The notes beneath the pieces are model-generated. The model saw only the letters and a program-made list of their open reading frames with translations, did not search any database and was not told the DNA's origin. A stretch of 64,000 bases of DNA from Caulobacter henricii (GTDB taxonomy: Bacteria > Pseudomonadota > Alphaproteobacteria > Caulobacterales > Caulobacteraceae): positions 1 to 64,000 of the forward strand of contig NZ_CP013003.1 of assembly GCF_001414055.1 (NCBI RefSeq). The letters are read 5' to 3'. The position numbers and the translations under genes are program-made. Positions 16,900-25,381 of this stretch are shown here, piece by piece (positions within the stretch are counted from its first letter, which is position 1; every line of letters starts with the position of its first letter).

Positions 16900-17268
16900 T
16901 CAGATCAGCGATCTTGGAGGCGGATCATCCTGGCCCGGATCATGGGTCCGGCCGCTGGTGTTCGACCAGCGCGTCTCGATCCGGTAGGCGATTGGCGAAT
17001 AGTCGATCGCGCCCTCGGCAGGCACAGCGACAGCCAAGGCGCAATTGGTCGCGCAGGCCCGGGCGCAGTCCTTGGCCGACATCGCCTTGCCATGGTCGCA
17101 GCAAGGGTCCTGGGCGGTGTCCGAAGCCGTGGTGGCCGCTGGCACGGCCATGCTCATCGCGCTCATGTCCATTCCCGTCATGTCGCAATCAGCCTGGGCG
17201 GCGTTGACCGCCAGCGGGCTGAAGGCGAGGGCCAGGGCGGCCAGGAAAGCGAGCGCATGTCTCAGCAT
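16900..17268 (-). CDS. Small secreted Cys/Met-rich protein, unknown
   Basis: A 122-residue product with signal peptide MLRHALAFLAALALAFSPLAVNA. The mature protein has a Met cluster (CDMTGMDMSAMSM) and a Cys cluster (DPCCDHGKAMSAKDCARACATNCALA), both attractive Cu(I) ligands. The C-terminal third is unremarkable. I do not recognise a family; such proteins often accompany copper-resistance operons. It precedes the 78-residue gene and cusC on the same strand and may belong to one transcript. Confidence 0.6.
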   Translation of the reverse strand: MLRHALAFLAALALAFSPLAVNAAQADCDMTGMDMSAMSMAVPAATTASDTAQDPCCDHGKAMSAKDCARACATNCALAVAVPAEGAIDYSPIAYRIETRWSNTSGRTHDPGQDDPPPRSLI

Positions 17269-17341
17269 GGCGTCACCATAGCGCCGCCGCCCGCTGGCGT
17301 CATCAGGTGTTGACGATGGAAAGATCCACGGCCCGCCATGG

Positions 17342-18271
17342 TCAGAGCGAGGCCGGCGGGGCCAGCGTCCCCAGCCAACTGACCAGGATCAGAACCGAGA
17401 GGCCGGCGGCCGACTCGACCAGCAGGCTTCGCCGCAGCGCCGCCAGCGCCGAGGCGGGGTCGAGGCTGGCGAGCGCCCGTTGTAGTCGCGGCGTCAGCAC
17501 GAAGCGATTGAGCGCGGCCAGGCTCAGCATAAGCGCGAAGACGCAGAGCTTGGCCAGGAGCACGGCGCCCCAGGCGGTCGTAGCCGCCGCGAGGAGGTGG
17601 TCGGGTCCGACCAGGAACCAGCTGTTGATGAGGCCGGTCAGCACCAGCGTGGCCACGACCACCGAGCCGACGCCGGAAAACCCTTCCAGCGCCCCGTGGA
17701 GCGCTCGCACGGCGGCGGCCTCGGCCTGGCGCACGCCCAAGACCAGGAGGAGCAGGGCGGCCAAAGCGCCGAGCCAGACCCCGGCGGCGAGGAGGTGGAG
17801 GATGTCGGCGGACAGCTTGAAGAGGCCCGCCGCCCCTTCGCCGTCAGCGCCGTGTCCGCTCCAGGCGAAGCTGGCCAGGGCTACAGCACCCAGCCCGGCG
17901 CTGGCGCGCCAGAGATTGGTCGAGGGACGCAAGGTCGCGGCGACCGCCAAGGCCGCCAGGCTCGCGGTCGCGCGGGTAATGACCGAGACGCCGAACTGGG
18001 TGCCGGTCGCCACCATGACTAGAGCCTGTGGGTCGAGGGCGTCGGCAAGCGCTCCGGTCATCATTGCCGTCTGGGCCAGCAGCGCCAGGCCGCAGCCGAT
18101 CGCCGTCAGCAGGCCGGCGACCACGACCAGTCCCTTCGTTCCGGCGCTGGTTCGCGCCGCGCCGGGGCCATCGGCGGGCAGGCCGTAGAGGTAGAAAAGC
18201 GGCGCGCCAAACAGCATCGCCGTCCCGGCATACTGGACAAGGCGCGCCAGAACGACGAGCGACTCGATCAT
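17342..18271 (-). CDS. copD: Copper resistance protein CopD (inner membrane)
   Basis: A 309-residue protein with about eight predicted membrane helices, matching the CopD family. Segments include GTAMLFGAPLFYLYGL near the N-terminus, a SGHGADGEGAAGLFKLSADILHLLAAGVWLGAL helix with conserved His residues, and a final domain of the kind named the CopD domain. CopD with periplasmic CopC is thought to move copper into the cytoplasm in Pseudomonas copABCD. The gene starts 4 bases after the copC stop, so the two form an operon. Confidence 0.87.
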   Translation of the reverse strand: MIESLVVLARLVQYAGTAMLFGAPLFYLYGLPADGPGAARTSAGTKGLVVVAGLLTAIGCGLALLAQTAMMTGALADALDPQALVMVATGTQFGVSVITRATASLAALAVAATLRPSTNLWRASAGLGAVALASFAWSGHGADGEGAAGLFKLSADILHLLAAGVWLGALAALLLLVLGVRQAEAAAVRALHGALEGFSGVGSVVVATLVLTGLINSWFLVGPDHLLAAATTAWGAVLLAKLCVFALMLSLAALNRFVLTPRLQRALASLDPASALAALRRSLLVESAAGLSVLILVSWLGTLAPPASL

Positions 18272-18275
18272 CGCC

Positions 18276-18644
18276 CTAGCGGACCGTGAAGCTGTAGGCG
18301 CCGTTGATGCGATGGGCGTCGGCGGTGACCACGCGCCAGCTGACCTTATAGGCGCCCGGCGCCAGCGGCGCGGCCAGGGCGCCGTCGATGACCATCCCGC
18401 CCTTGGCGACCTTGATCTTCACCGGCACGGCGCCGCCCGAGGCTTTGGCGATTTCGAAGCTGGAGAACTTGGCCTCGAGTTTCTCGCTGAATTTCAGGCT
18501 GATCGCCTTGGGAGCGGCGACCGTGGCGTCGGGCGCGGGATTGGCGCTGACCAGCTTGGCGTGGGCGGCGGCCTGGGACGCGGCGAGCATCAGGCCGCCC
18601 GCGGCGATCATCGCCAGGACGGTGGAAGTGGTCTTGGTGGTCAT
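18276..18644 (-). CDS. copC: Periplasmic copper-binding protein CopC
   Basis: A 122-residue exported protein with signal peptide (TVLAMIAAGGLMLAASQAAA) followed directly by HAKLVSANPAPDATVAAPKAISLKFSEKLEAKFSSFEI and ending VVTADAHRINGAYSFTV. The N-terminal His of the mature protein and the DAH motif are the Cu(II) ligands of CopC proteins. ATG 18644 has TTGGAGA upstream; the frame runs to 18680 but the added residues are not signal-like. Followed by copD. Confidence 0.88.
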   Translation of the reverse strand: MTTKTTSTVLAMIAAGGLMLAASQAAAHAKLVSANPAPDATVAAPKAISLKFSEKLEAKFSSFEIAKASGGAVPVKIKVAKGGMVIDGALAAPLAPGAYKVSWRVVTADAHRINGAYSFTVR

Positions 18645-18746
18645 CGGATGTCTCCAAGGTGCGACGCCCCGGTCGCCCACAGATCATACGTGCGGCCCGG
18701 GCCCTGTCCCTCGCGGCGAAGCGCAAAAATCGGTGTCGGGCGCCGA

Positions 18747-19226
18747 TCAGCCATGGCGGGCGAAAACCCGGGTCGCGCCCTTGGCGTCAAGCAGCATCAG
18801 GGTCGCGTAGGGCTCGGCGCCGGCTCCGGGCATTTCCATGCCGGGCGATCCGATCGGCATTCCAGGGACCGCCAGGCCCAACGCCTTGGGGCGTTCTTGC
18901 AACAGCCGAAGAATGTCGGACGGCGGTACGTGACCCTCGATGGTGTAGCCGCCGATCCGTGCGGTGTGGCACGACGACAGGGTATCGGCGACACCGTAGG
19001 TCGCTCGCACCGGCGTCAGATCGTCGAGCTCGTTGATCGACGGCTTGAGGCCGGCTGCCCTCAGGGCCTCGACCCACTTGGTGCAGCAGCCGCAGGACGG
19101 GGTCTTGTAGACTTGGATAGCCAGGGGTTCGGCGCCTTGCGCGCAGGCGACCAGCAGAGTGGCGGCGCCGGCCCCCAACAGCAGGGCGCGGCGCGCAAGG
19201 GGCGGGCGACGGATCAAACGGCTCAC
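18747..19226 (-). CDS. DUF411 metal-binding protein
   Basis: A 159-residue secreted protein: Arg-rich N-terminus, hydrophobic signal (ALLLGAGAATLLVACA), then the DUF411 core IQVYKTPSCGCCTKWVEALRAAG, with CGCC as likely metal site, followed by SSCHTARIGGYTIEGHVPPSDILRLL and VPGMPIGSPGMEMPG. DUF411 proteins occur in copper-resistance clusters and resemble small thioredoxin-like copper binders. GTG 19226 is chosen because a CCGGAG site lies upstream and the longer frame (to 19463) overlaps the upstream gene. An alternative lipoprotein reading (LLVAC) is possible. Confidence 0.8.
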   Translation of the reverse strand: MSRLIRRPPLARRALLLGAGAATLLVACAQGAEPLAIQVYKTPSCGCCTKWVEALRAAGLKPSINELDDLTPVRATYGVADTLSSCHTARIGGYTIEGHVPPSDILRLLQERPKALGLAVPGMPIGSPGMEMPGAGAEPYATLMLLDAKGATRVFARHG

Positions 19227-19257
19227 GGCTGGGCTCCGGAAGGTCAGGGGCGATCGA

Positions 19258-19749
19258 CTATTTCGGTTTGGCGGCCCGGGAAGACCAATGGATATGGACA
19301 ATCTTCCAACCCGCCGGCTCGTGGCGAAGGACCATGGTCTCGGCCGACAGGCGGTCCACCGGCTTGCCGCTGTAGACGCCCGTCGTGCGGCTTTCGCTGA
19401 CGATATAGGCCAGGTCGCCCTGGGCCAGGCCCGACCGCGACAGCGGCGTGCTGGGTACAGCACGGGTGAAGGCCGCGTCGGCGGCTAGGTGATGGCTGGC
19501 ATATTCGACCCGCGATCGCTCCGCGCCGCCCTCCTCAACGACCAGAACGTCGGGCGCCAACAAAGCAAGGGCTTTTTCGGTGTCGCCCGCCGCCAGCGCC
19601 GCATGGAAGCCGTCGACGGCCAAGGCCGCGGCCCTGGCCGCCGGGGGCAGGCTGGTCGAGACTGCGGTGGCAGGCTTGGCTGGTTCGTGAGCCAGCGCTG
19701 AGCCGGTGATCAGCAGGCTGGCGCCAAGCGTGGAAAGTAGGTGTGTCAT
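19258..19749 (-). CDS. Secreted NTF2/SnoaL-like protein
   Basis: A 163-residue exported protein with signal peptide MTHLLSTLGASLLITGSALA. The mature part follows the NTF2-like pattern: AALAVDGFHAALAAGDTEKALALLAPDVLVVEEGG, then YIVSESRTTGVYSGKPVDRLSAETMVLRHEPAGWKIVHIHWSS. Members have diverse binding or catalytic roles; related genes are frequent in copper clusters without a defined role. ATG 19749 has GCAGGAG upstream. It lies between copB and the DUF411 gene, all leftward. Confidence 0.75.
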   Translation of the reverse strand: MTHLLSTLGASLLITGSALAHEPAKPATAVSTSLPPAARAAALAVDGFHAALAAGDTEKALALLAPDVLVVEEGGAERSRVEYASHHLAADAAFTRAVPSTPLSRSGLAQGDLAYIVSESRTTGVYSGKPVDRLSAETMVLRHEPAGWKIVHIHWSSRAAKPK

Positions 19750-19783
19750 TCTCAGGGTCTCCTGCCGCACGCGGCGTATTGGG

Positions 19784-20860
19784 TCAGAACCAGGCCCGAA
19801 GGCCAAACACCAGCCGAGCATCCTCGACATCCTCGCCGGCGGCGCGGCTGTAGTCAGCTGTCTTCCCGAATTTTCGGTCGTAGGTGACGCCGATATAGGG
19901 GGCGAACTCGCGGCGGATCTCGTAGCGAAGCCGCAGGCCTAGCTCCGCATTCGACAGGCCAGCACCCATCCCGGTCGCCGCGTCATTAGACGCGGCGAGG
20001 TTCAACTCCGCGCGCGGCTGCAGGATCAAGCGCTGGGTGATGCGCTGGTCGTAGGAGCCTTCCAGCCGCCCAGAGAGATCGCCTCTGTCGGATAGGAAGG
20101 CCGCGCCGCTCACCTCAAACCAGTAGGGCGCAAGGCCCTCGAACCCAACAGTCGCGTAGGTCCGGGTGGGATGGGGCTCGAAATCATGCCGCACCCCCGC
20201 CTGAAGATTGAAGTAGGGACCGATCGCGCGGGAATAGAGCGCTTGCAGTTCGGCTTGCTCGACGCCGTCGCCGACGACGCCTTCGCCTTCGGTCTTGATC
20301 ACCAGGCGATGGATGTCGCCGCCAAACCAGGCCTCGCCTTCCCAACGATAGCTATCCTTGCCCGACTGGGGCGCCCACTCAGCGATGTTGGCCATGACCA
20401 TGGAGCTGCTCAAGCCGCCGTGCTCGCGCCGAAGTTGGCCGCGCGCGGCGGCCATGGCGGCCGGCGAGAACAGGCGGTCAGCGGCGTGGTCGCTCGGCGC
20501 CGCCGGCGGCGGCCCCGTTGGGACCTCCAGATCACCGATCGTTGTGCCGGCCGCCGCGGGCGCCCCCATCGCCATGCCCGGCATGGCGGAATGGTCCATC
20601 GGCGTCTCCGCCGGCATGTCATGTCCGGCGTGCGGATCGGCTTCGCCGGCTGCGGGCGTCTCTGGCTTCGGCGCGACCGCTGGGGCGGGGGCCGCCTGAT
20701 GCTGATGAGCCGCCGCCTCTGGCTTGGCAGGTCTCGCGGCGGGCTTGGTCGGCGCGGCGGGCATGGTCATGCCCGGCATCGAGGAATGATCCATGGTCTG
20801 GGCCATAGCTGGCGCGGCCAAGGCGAGCGGCAACAGGCTGATTACGACGAGCCGGTTCAT
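19784..20860 (-). CDS. copB: Outer-membrane copper resistance protein CopB/PcoB
   Basis: A 358-residue protein with signal peptide and a long Met/His/Pro-rich N-terminal segment (MDHSSMPGMTM, HAGHDMPAETPMDHSAMPGMAM) followed by a beta-barrel domain from about residue 150 (YRWEGEAWFGGDIHRLVIKTEGEG...RAELNLAAS...ARLVFGLRAWF). It ends in an aromatic residue, as outer-membrane barrels do. CopB/PcoB works with the CopA oxidase in periplasmic copper handling. Its start overlaps the copA-oxidase stop by four bases. Confidence 0.9.
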   Translation of the reverse strand: MNRLVVISLLPLALAAPAMAQTMDHSSMPGMTMPAAPTKPAARPAKPEAAAHQHQAAPAPAVAPKPETPAAGEADPHAGHDMPAETPMDHSAMPGMAMGAPAAAGTTIGDLEVPTGPPPAAPSDHAADRLFSPAAMAAARGQLRREHGGLSSSMVMANIAEWAPQSGKDSYRWEGEAWFGGDIHRLVIKTEGEGVVGDGVEQAELQALYSRAIGPYFNLQAGVRHDFEPHPTRTYATVGFEGLAPYWFEVSGAAFLSDRGDLSGRLEGSYDQRITQRLILQPRAELNLAASNDAATGMGAGLSNAELGLRLRYEIRREFAPYIGVTYDRKFGKTADYSRAAGEDVEDARLVFGLRAWF

Positions 20861-22674
20861 GCCGCGCCTCCTTCGAGAGGCCGCACACTGAACACCTGAA
20901 ACATGCCCGCGTGCATGTGGTAGAGCATGTGGCAGTGGAAAGCCCAGTCGCCGGGATCAGCGGTGATGTCCCAAGAGACCTTGCCTCCAGGCAGCACGAT
21001 GACCGTGTGCTTGCGAGGTCCAAATCCGACCGGCGCGTGGGTCAGCTCGAAGAAGTGGCCATGCAGGTGGATCGGGTGGGCCATCATGGTGTCATTGACC
21101 AGCGTGACCCGCACCCTTTCGCCCGTGTCGAAGGCGTAGGGCTTGGTCGCGTCGCTAAACTTCTGGCCGTCGAACCCCCACATGAAGCGTTCCATGTTTC
21201 CGGTCAGCCGGATCTCTAGAGCCCGGGTCGGCGTCCGCGTGTCGGGATTGGGCGTCAGGGCCAGCAGATCCTTGTAGACCAGCACCCGGTGGCCGACGCT
21301 TTCCAAGCCCTGACCAGGCTCACCGGTCCGATCGATCGGCATCGGCGAAATGGTCTGCACGCCAGGGCCCAGCTTGATCTGAGGCGCGTTCAGAGGGTCG
21401 CGCATCGACATCTTCATGCCGCCCATGTCGCCCATGACATCGGAGCCGCGCGGCTTGGGCGCGGCCATGCCAGGCGCAGCGGCCATGGCCGCCATGCCGT
21501 GCCCCATTGCGGCATGGTCCATGCCGCCCATGGCGCCTGAGCCGCTCATGTCCATGCCGCTCATGTCCATGCCCATGTCCTTCATGTTGGCCAGCGGGCG
21601 CTCGCGCAGCGGGGGAACTGAAGCGGTCATCCCCGCGCGCGGCGCCAACGTCGCGCGGCCCATGCCGGAGCGATCGACCGCCTCGGCCACCAGTGTGAAG
21701 GCCTTTTCCTCGGTGGGTTGGACGATGACGTCGTAGGTCTCGGCATTGCCGATCTGGAACTCGTCGACTTCGACGGGACGAACTGTCTGGCCGTCAGCGG
21801 CTACCACGGTCAGCTTCAACCCAGGTATCCGCACGTTGAACATCATTTGGGCAGCTGCGTTGATGAACCGCAGGCGCACCCGCTCGCCAGGCGTGAACAG
21901 GCCCGTCCAATTGTCGGTGGGGCCGTGGCCGTTGACCAGGAACGACATGACAGCGCCGGTGACGTCGGAGATATCGGTGGGGTCCATCCGCATCTTGCCC
22001 CATTCCATCCGCTCCTGGAGCGTCTGGTCCTTGCCGGCCATCAGGCTGGAGAGGGTCTGCTTTTGGTAATTGAACACGCCGGACTGCTGCTTCATGCGCT
22101 TGAAGATCACGTGGGGGTGCATAAAGCTGAAATCGGAGAGCACGATCACATGCTCCCGATCATAGGCGACCGGGTCAGGCTCGGCCGGCTCGATAACGAG
22201 GGGGCCGTAATGGCCCTCGGCCTCCTGAAGGCCCGAGTGGCTATGATACCAGTAGGTGCCCGACTGCTTGACCGGGAATTCGTAGACGAAGGTTTCGCCG
22301 GGCGGAATGCCGGGAAAGCTGACGCCCGGCACGCCGTCCATTTGGAAGGGAACGAGCAGCCCATGCCAGTGGATCGAGGTCTCCTCATCTAGGGTGTTGG
22401 TGACCGAGAGCCGGACGGTCTGACCTTCCTTCAGGCGGATCAAAGGGCCAGGAACGGTGCCGTTGATTGCCACGGCGTGTCCACGCTTACCGTCGATCGT
22501 CACCGGCGCATGGCCAATGGTCAGCTTGATGTCCTGACCCGACAGTGTGGGCAGGGTCGAAAGGAGGCCCGGCGTCGCGCTCTGTGCCCAGCTGGGGAGA
22601 AGAGCCACTGTTGCAAGGCCCGAGCCCATCGCGGCTGCTCCGCGCAACAACTGCCGGCGGTCAAATTGAGTCAT
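20857..22674 (-). CDS. copA: Multicopper oxidase CopA/PcoA
   Basis: A 605-residue periplasmic multicopper oxidase with a Tat signal (DRRQLLRGAAAMGSG). The four Cu-ligand motifs are present: HWHGLLVP, YWYHSHSG, HPIHLHGHFFEL and HCHMLYHMHAGMF. Between domains is a Met-rich insert (MGMDMSGMDMSGSGAMGGMDHAAMGHGM, about residues 370-405) typical of PcoA/CopA, which binds Cu(I) before oxidation to less toxic Cu(II). First gene of the leftward copA-copB unit. It shares a traditional symbol with the unrelated ATPase at 4.0 kb. Confidence 0.93.
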   Translation of the reverse strand: MTQFDRRQLLRGAAAMGSGLATVALLPSWAQSATPGLLSTLPTLSGQDIKLTIGHAPVTIDGKRGHAVAINGTVPGPLIRLKEGQTVRLSVTNTLDEETSIHWHGLLVPFQMDGVPGVSFPGIPPGETFVYEFPVKQSGTYWYHSHSGLQEAEGHYGPLVIEPAEPDPVAYDREHVIVLSDFSFMHPHVIFKRMKQQSGVFNYQKQTLSSLMAGKDQTLQERMEWGKMRMDPTDISDVTGAVMSFLVNGHGPTDNWTGLFTPGERVRLRFINAAAQMMFNVRIPGLKLTVVAADGQTVRPVEVDEFQIGNAETYDVIVQPTEEKAFTLVAEAVDRSGMGRATLAPRAGMTASVPPLRERPLANMKDMGMDMSGMDMSGSGAMGGMDHAAMGHGMAAMAAAPGMAAPKPRGSDVMGDMGGMKMSMRDPLNAPQIKLGPGVQTISPMPIDRTGEPGQGLESVGHRVLVYKDLLALTPNPDTRTPTRALEIRLTGNMERFMWGFDGQKFSDATKPYAFDTGERVRVTLVNDTMMAHPIHLHGHFFELTHAPVGFGPRKHTVIVLPGGKVSWDITADPGDWAFHCHMLYHMHAGMFQVFSVRPLEGGAA

Positions 22675-22853
22675 CGTCTGAGGTCCTGCGACTGGTCACC
22701 AAGATGCAGCTAGTGCGATCTCGTACTTGTCACTACGTTTCGGTGCGATCTTAGCCCTCGCCGATCCTGATGATTTTTGGCGCGCTTCGTTTGGGTCCGT
22801 CACTGGCGCGCCGACGACTGGTGGAATTGCGGTTCAACAAGACAATGAGGGTT
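22675..22853. other. Intergenic region between divergent copA oxidase and acyltransferase
   Basis: This stretch separates the leftward oxidase gene from the rightward acyltransferase. No gene is supported. It should hold the copAB promoter, but no CueR-type or GGGNT-N15-CGTATA motif was seen on the minus strand, so copAB regulation is unexplained here. Confidence 0.3.
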
Positions 22854-22874
22854 AACCTGCTCCCCACGCGTATA
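22854..22874 (+). promoter_or_regulatory. Candidate ECF-sigma promoter of the acyltransferase gene
   Basis: GGGTT at about 22849-22853, a 15-base spacer and CGTATA at 22869-22874 repeat the layout seen before the anti-sigma and cusF genes. The motif ends 21 bases before ATG 22896, placing the expected transcription start very close to that ATG and supporting the shorter reading of the gene. Confidence 0.4.
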
Positions 22875-22895
22875 TGCGGCAGGGCGGGGGCTAGA

Positions 22896-24065
22896 ATGCA
22901 ATTCGTTGATCAGATTGGGCGCGAAACAACGTCCTTCCCCAAGAGTCTGCCCGCGCTGACCTCGGTCCGCTTTGTGCTGGCTCTGGGAGTCGTGCTCTTT
23001 CACTACCAATTGCAATGGCCCTGGAACGCCATGGCCTCGACGGGCATCTTCAATCGAGCCGGGCTCGGCGTCGACGCCTTCTTCATTTTGTCTGGCTTCG
23101 TCCTCACCCATGCCTATCGTCAGGCGCTAGAAGACGGGCAGTTGAACTATCGCCGCTTCTTGGCGGCGCGCTTCGCCCGTGTTTACCCGGCCCATATCGC
23201 CGTTTTGGGGTTCGTGCTGGTGATGGTCGGCGCGGGAACCCTGATCGGCGCAGAGTTCGATCGGCGCCTCTACAATCCCCTCGGCCTGCTCACGACAGTC
23301 CTACTGGTGCATGCTTGGCTGCCTGAAACTGTCGTGGCGGAATGGAACGGTCCCTCATGGTCGCTGTCCGCCGAATGGTTCGCCTATCTCGCCTTTCCCG
23401 CCTTCGCCTGGATCGGCCTCGTCCTGGCCCGTCGACCCTGGATCCTGCTCGCCCTGTCGGCACTGGTCTTCGTGGCGCTGGATCTGGCCTATCAATCGGT
23501 GTTTGGGGACTTGGTCGTCCACGCCCAGCTGAACATGGGCATACTGCGGATCATACCCGAGTTTCTCTATGGGATAGGTCTCTACCGGCTGGGACAGCGG
23601 GTGCAGCTCACTCGGCGCCAGGCGATCGGCGCGGCCTGGCTGTCGGCAATCATTCTATTGCTGCTGATGCACTTCAAAGCGGACGAGCGGGTCGTTGTTG
23701 CTGCGGCTGGACCCTTGGTCCTCAGCCTGGCCCTTCTGTCGAAATCGGGCGCCGATCGCGCGGTCGCCCGGCCGTCGATGCTGGCCGCAGGCGAAGCCTC
23801 TTACGCCCTGTACCTGGTGCATATGCCCATCCTGATCGGATGGAAGGGCGTCAACTCCGCTCTGACTCAGCGGCCGAGCGCCTACGTCCTAGCGTGGTGG
23901 GAGGTCGCCTGCCTGCTCATGCTCACGCTCGTTGTTGCGTTCGCTGTGCATTTCTTCGTTGAAAGACCCGCGCGAACCTGGATCAGGCGCAGCACAGACC
24001 GTTTGTGGCCCGCGTCCAGCGCAAAGCCGACCATAGCGCCTGGCCCCCAACGCTCAGACATCTAA
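22896..24065 (+). CDS. Acyltransferase family 3 membrane protein (OafA/YrhL-like)
   Basis: A 389-residue integral membrane protein with about ten predicted helices. Motifs are ALTSVRFVLALGVVLFHY near the N-terminus (with the catalytic-type RF...H), a FFILSGFVLTHAYRQ segment, RRFLAARFARVYPAHIAVL, WNGPSWSLSAEWFAYLAFP, and the terminal HFFVERPARTWIRR. The family transfers acetyl or other acyl groups to cell-surface sugars. The frame is open to 22770, but ATG 22896 fits the family and the candidate promoter at 22854-22874. Surface acylation in a metal context could alter envelope permeability; this is conjecture. Confidence 0.82.
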   Translation: MQFVDQIGRETTSFPKSLPALTSVRFVLALGVVLFHYQLQWPWNAMASTGIFNRAGLGVDAFFILSGFVLTHAYRQALEDGQLNYRRFLAARFARVYPAHIAVLGFVLVMVGAGTLIGAEFDRRLYNPLGLLTTVLLVHAWLPETVVAEWNGPSWSLSAEWFAYLAFPAFAWIGLVLARRPWILLALSALVFVALDLAYQSVFGDLVVHAQLNMGILRIIPEFLYGIGLYRLGQRVQLTRRQAIGAAWLSAIILLLLMHFKADERVVVAAAGPLVLSLALLSKSGADRAVARPSMLAAGEASYALYLVHMPILIGWKGVNSALTQRPSAYVLAWWEVACLLMLTLVVAFAVHFFVERPARTWIRRSTDRLWPASSAKPTIAPGPQRSDI

Positions 24066-24211
24066 GCCGATGACGCCTGAACGGAAGGCCGTGGTCCAGT
24101 GGCGCGCGACCTGCCGTTCGAGCCCCAGCAACTTGTGGACAGGCGTGATGCTGAACCGCTGGCCTCCCTGGGACGCTGACCTTTCGCTCCCCGTTAAAAA
24201 CCTAACCTTTC

Positions 24212-24239
24212 ATCGTACATAATGTCCTTTATGTATGAT
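24212..24239. other. dif/Xer-like recombination site
   Basis: Two 11-bp arms, ATCGTACATAA (24212-24222) and TTATGTATGAT (24229-24239), flank a 6-bp centre TGTCCT. The arms form a 10/11 inverted repeat, and layout and inner bases (CATAA, TGT centre, TTATGT) match the 11-6-11 plan of XerC/XerD dif sites. It lies 52 bases upstream of a tyrosine recombinase gene. It could serve plasmid dimer resolution or integration. The recombinase here, or host XerCD, could act on it. Confidence 0.6.
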
Positions 24240-24290
24240 GATGACGCTGCGAAATTGGGGTAGGGCGCTCCCGCCAGATGTGGACGGATC

Positions 24291-25292
24291 ATGGACGAAA
24301 ACGACGCGTCCGAGCGATCGGACGACCAAGCCGTCATCTCAATGGCGACATCCTCGACTTTCATCGTACCGGCTATCGTCGCCGACACCAGTGACGACGC
24401 CGGCGAGCGCTTCCTTGAATTCTTCGCCGCCACGATCCGCAACGCCAACACGCGGAGCGCCTACATGCGGGCGGTCGAGCATTTCCTTGGCTGGCGCGGC
24501 GTGGCGGGTCTAGCCTCCCTGGGCGACATCCGACCGCTGCACATCGCCGCCTATATAGAAGAGTGTCAGGGCTTGTTTTCGGCGCCGACCGTCAAGCTGC
24601 GACTGGCGGGCTTGCGAAGCCTGTTTGACTGGCTCGTGCGTACCGGGGTGATGGCCAGCAATCCGACCACATCGGTGCGCGGACCCAGCCACGACGTGCA
24701 GCGTGGCAAGACGCCGATCTTGGCGGCCGACGAAGCCAAGCGGTTGATCGCCAGCATTCCGGCCGATACGCCGGTCGGCCTGCGCGACCGGGCGCTAATC
24801 GCACTGATGACTTACAGCTTCGCCCGCGTGTCGGCGGCCACTGGCATGAACGTCGAGGACCTGATCCAGACGGCCGGTCGTTCATGGGTTCGGCTCCACG
24901 AAAAACGCGGCAAGGTTCACGAACTGCCGGTGCATCACAAGCTGCTCGACCATCTGGACGCTTACCTGGCCGTTGCGGGTCACCGCGACCAGCCCAAGGC
25001 GCCCCTGTTTCGGAGCGCCAAGGGCCGATCGGGCGCATTGAGCAATGGTCGCCTCAGCCGTCACGACGCCTACGCCATGGTCCGAAGGAGGGCGGTGGCC
25101 GCAGGCATCGTGGCCAAGATCGGCAACCACTCGTTCCGAGGCACCGGGATTACGACATTCCTGCTGAACGAAGGCACCTTGGAGCTGGCCCAGGAGATGG
25201 CGAACCATTCCAGCCCGCGCACCACGAAGCTCTATGATAGTCGGCGCGACGGGATCACTCAGGATGCGATCGAACGCATTCGCATCGAATAG
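24291..25292 (+). CDS. Tyrosine recombinase/integrase
   Basis: A 333-residue tyrosine recombinase. The N-terminal core-binding domain (about residues 38-130: NANTRSAYMRAVEHFLGWRG) is followed by the catalytic domain with R179 (FARVSAATGM), a Lys near 205-208 (EKRGKVH), H280 and R283 (NHSFRGTGIT), H306 (NHSS) and nucleophile Y315 (KLYDSRRD). All catalytic positions are present, so the enzyme is predicted active. Length and single-domain layout are closer to plasmid/transposon resolvase-type recombinases than to phage integrases. The adjacent 11-6-11 inverted repeat is a candidate substrate. Confidence 0.9.
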   Translation: MDENDASERSDDQAVISMATSSTFIVPAIVADTSDDAGERFLEFFAATIRNANTRSAYMRAVEHFLGWRGVAGLASLGDIRPLHIAAYIEECQGLFSAPTVKLRLAGLRSLFDWLVRTGVMASNPTTSVRGPSHDVQRGKTPILAADEAKRLIASIPADTPVGLRDRALIALMTYSFARVSAATGMNVEDLIQTAGRSWVRLHEKRGKVHELPVHHKLLDHLDAYLAVAGHRDQPKAPLFRSAKGRSGALSNGRLSRHDAYAMVRRRAVAAGIVAKIGNHSFRGTGITTFLLNEGTLELAQEMANHSSPRTTKLYDSRRDGITQDAIERIRIE

Positions 25293-25381
25293 CCGAGACC
25301 CTCGACCGAAGATTTGGAAACTCCCGCACGAGTCGCTGGGCTTGATGGTACTATTCGCTGATGCGCACGATGAGTAGGTGC

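Noticed and set aside
19758..19779. Another ECF promoter next to the NTF2-like gene (GCACGCGGCGTATT)
   Set aside because: The CGTATT lies on the plus strand, facing away from the leftward gene, and no GGGNT stands 15 bases before it.
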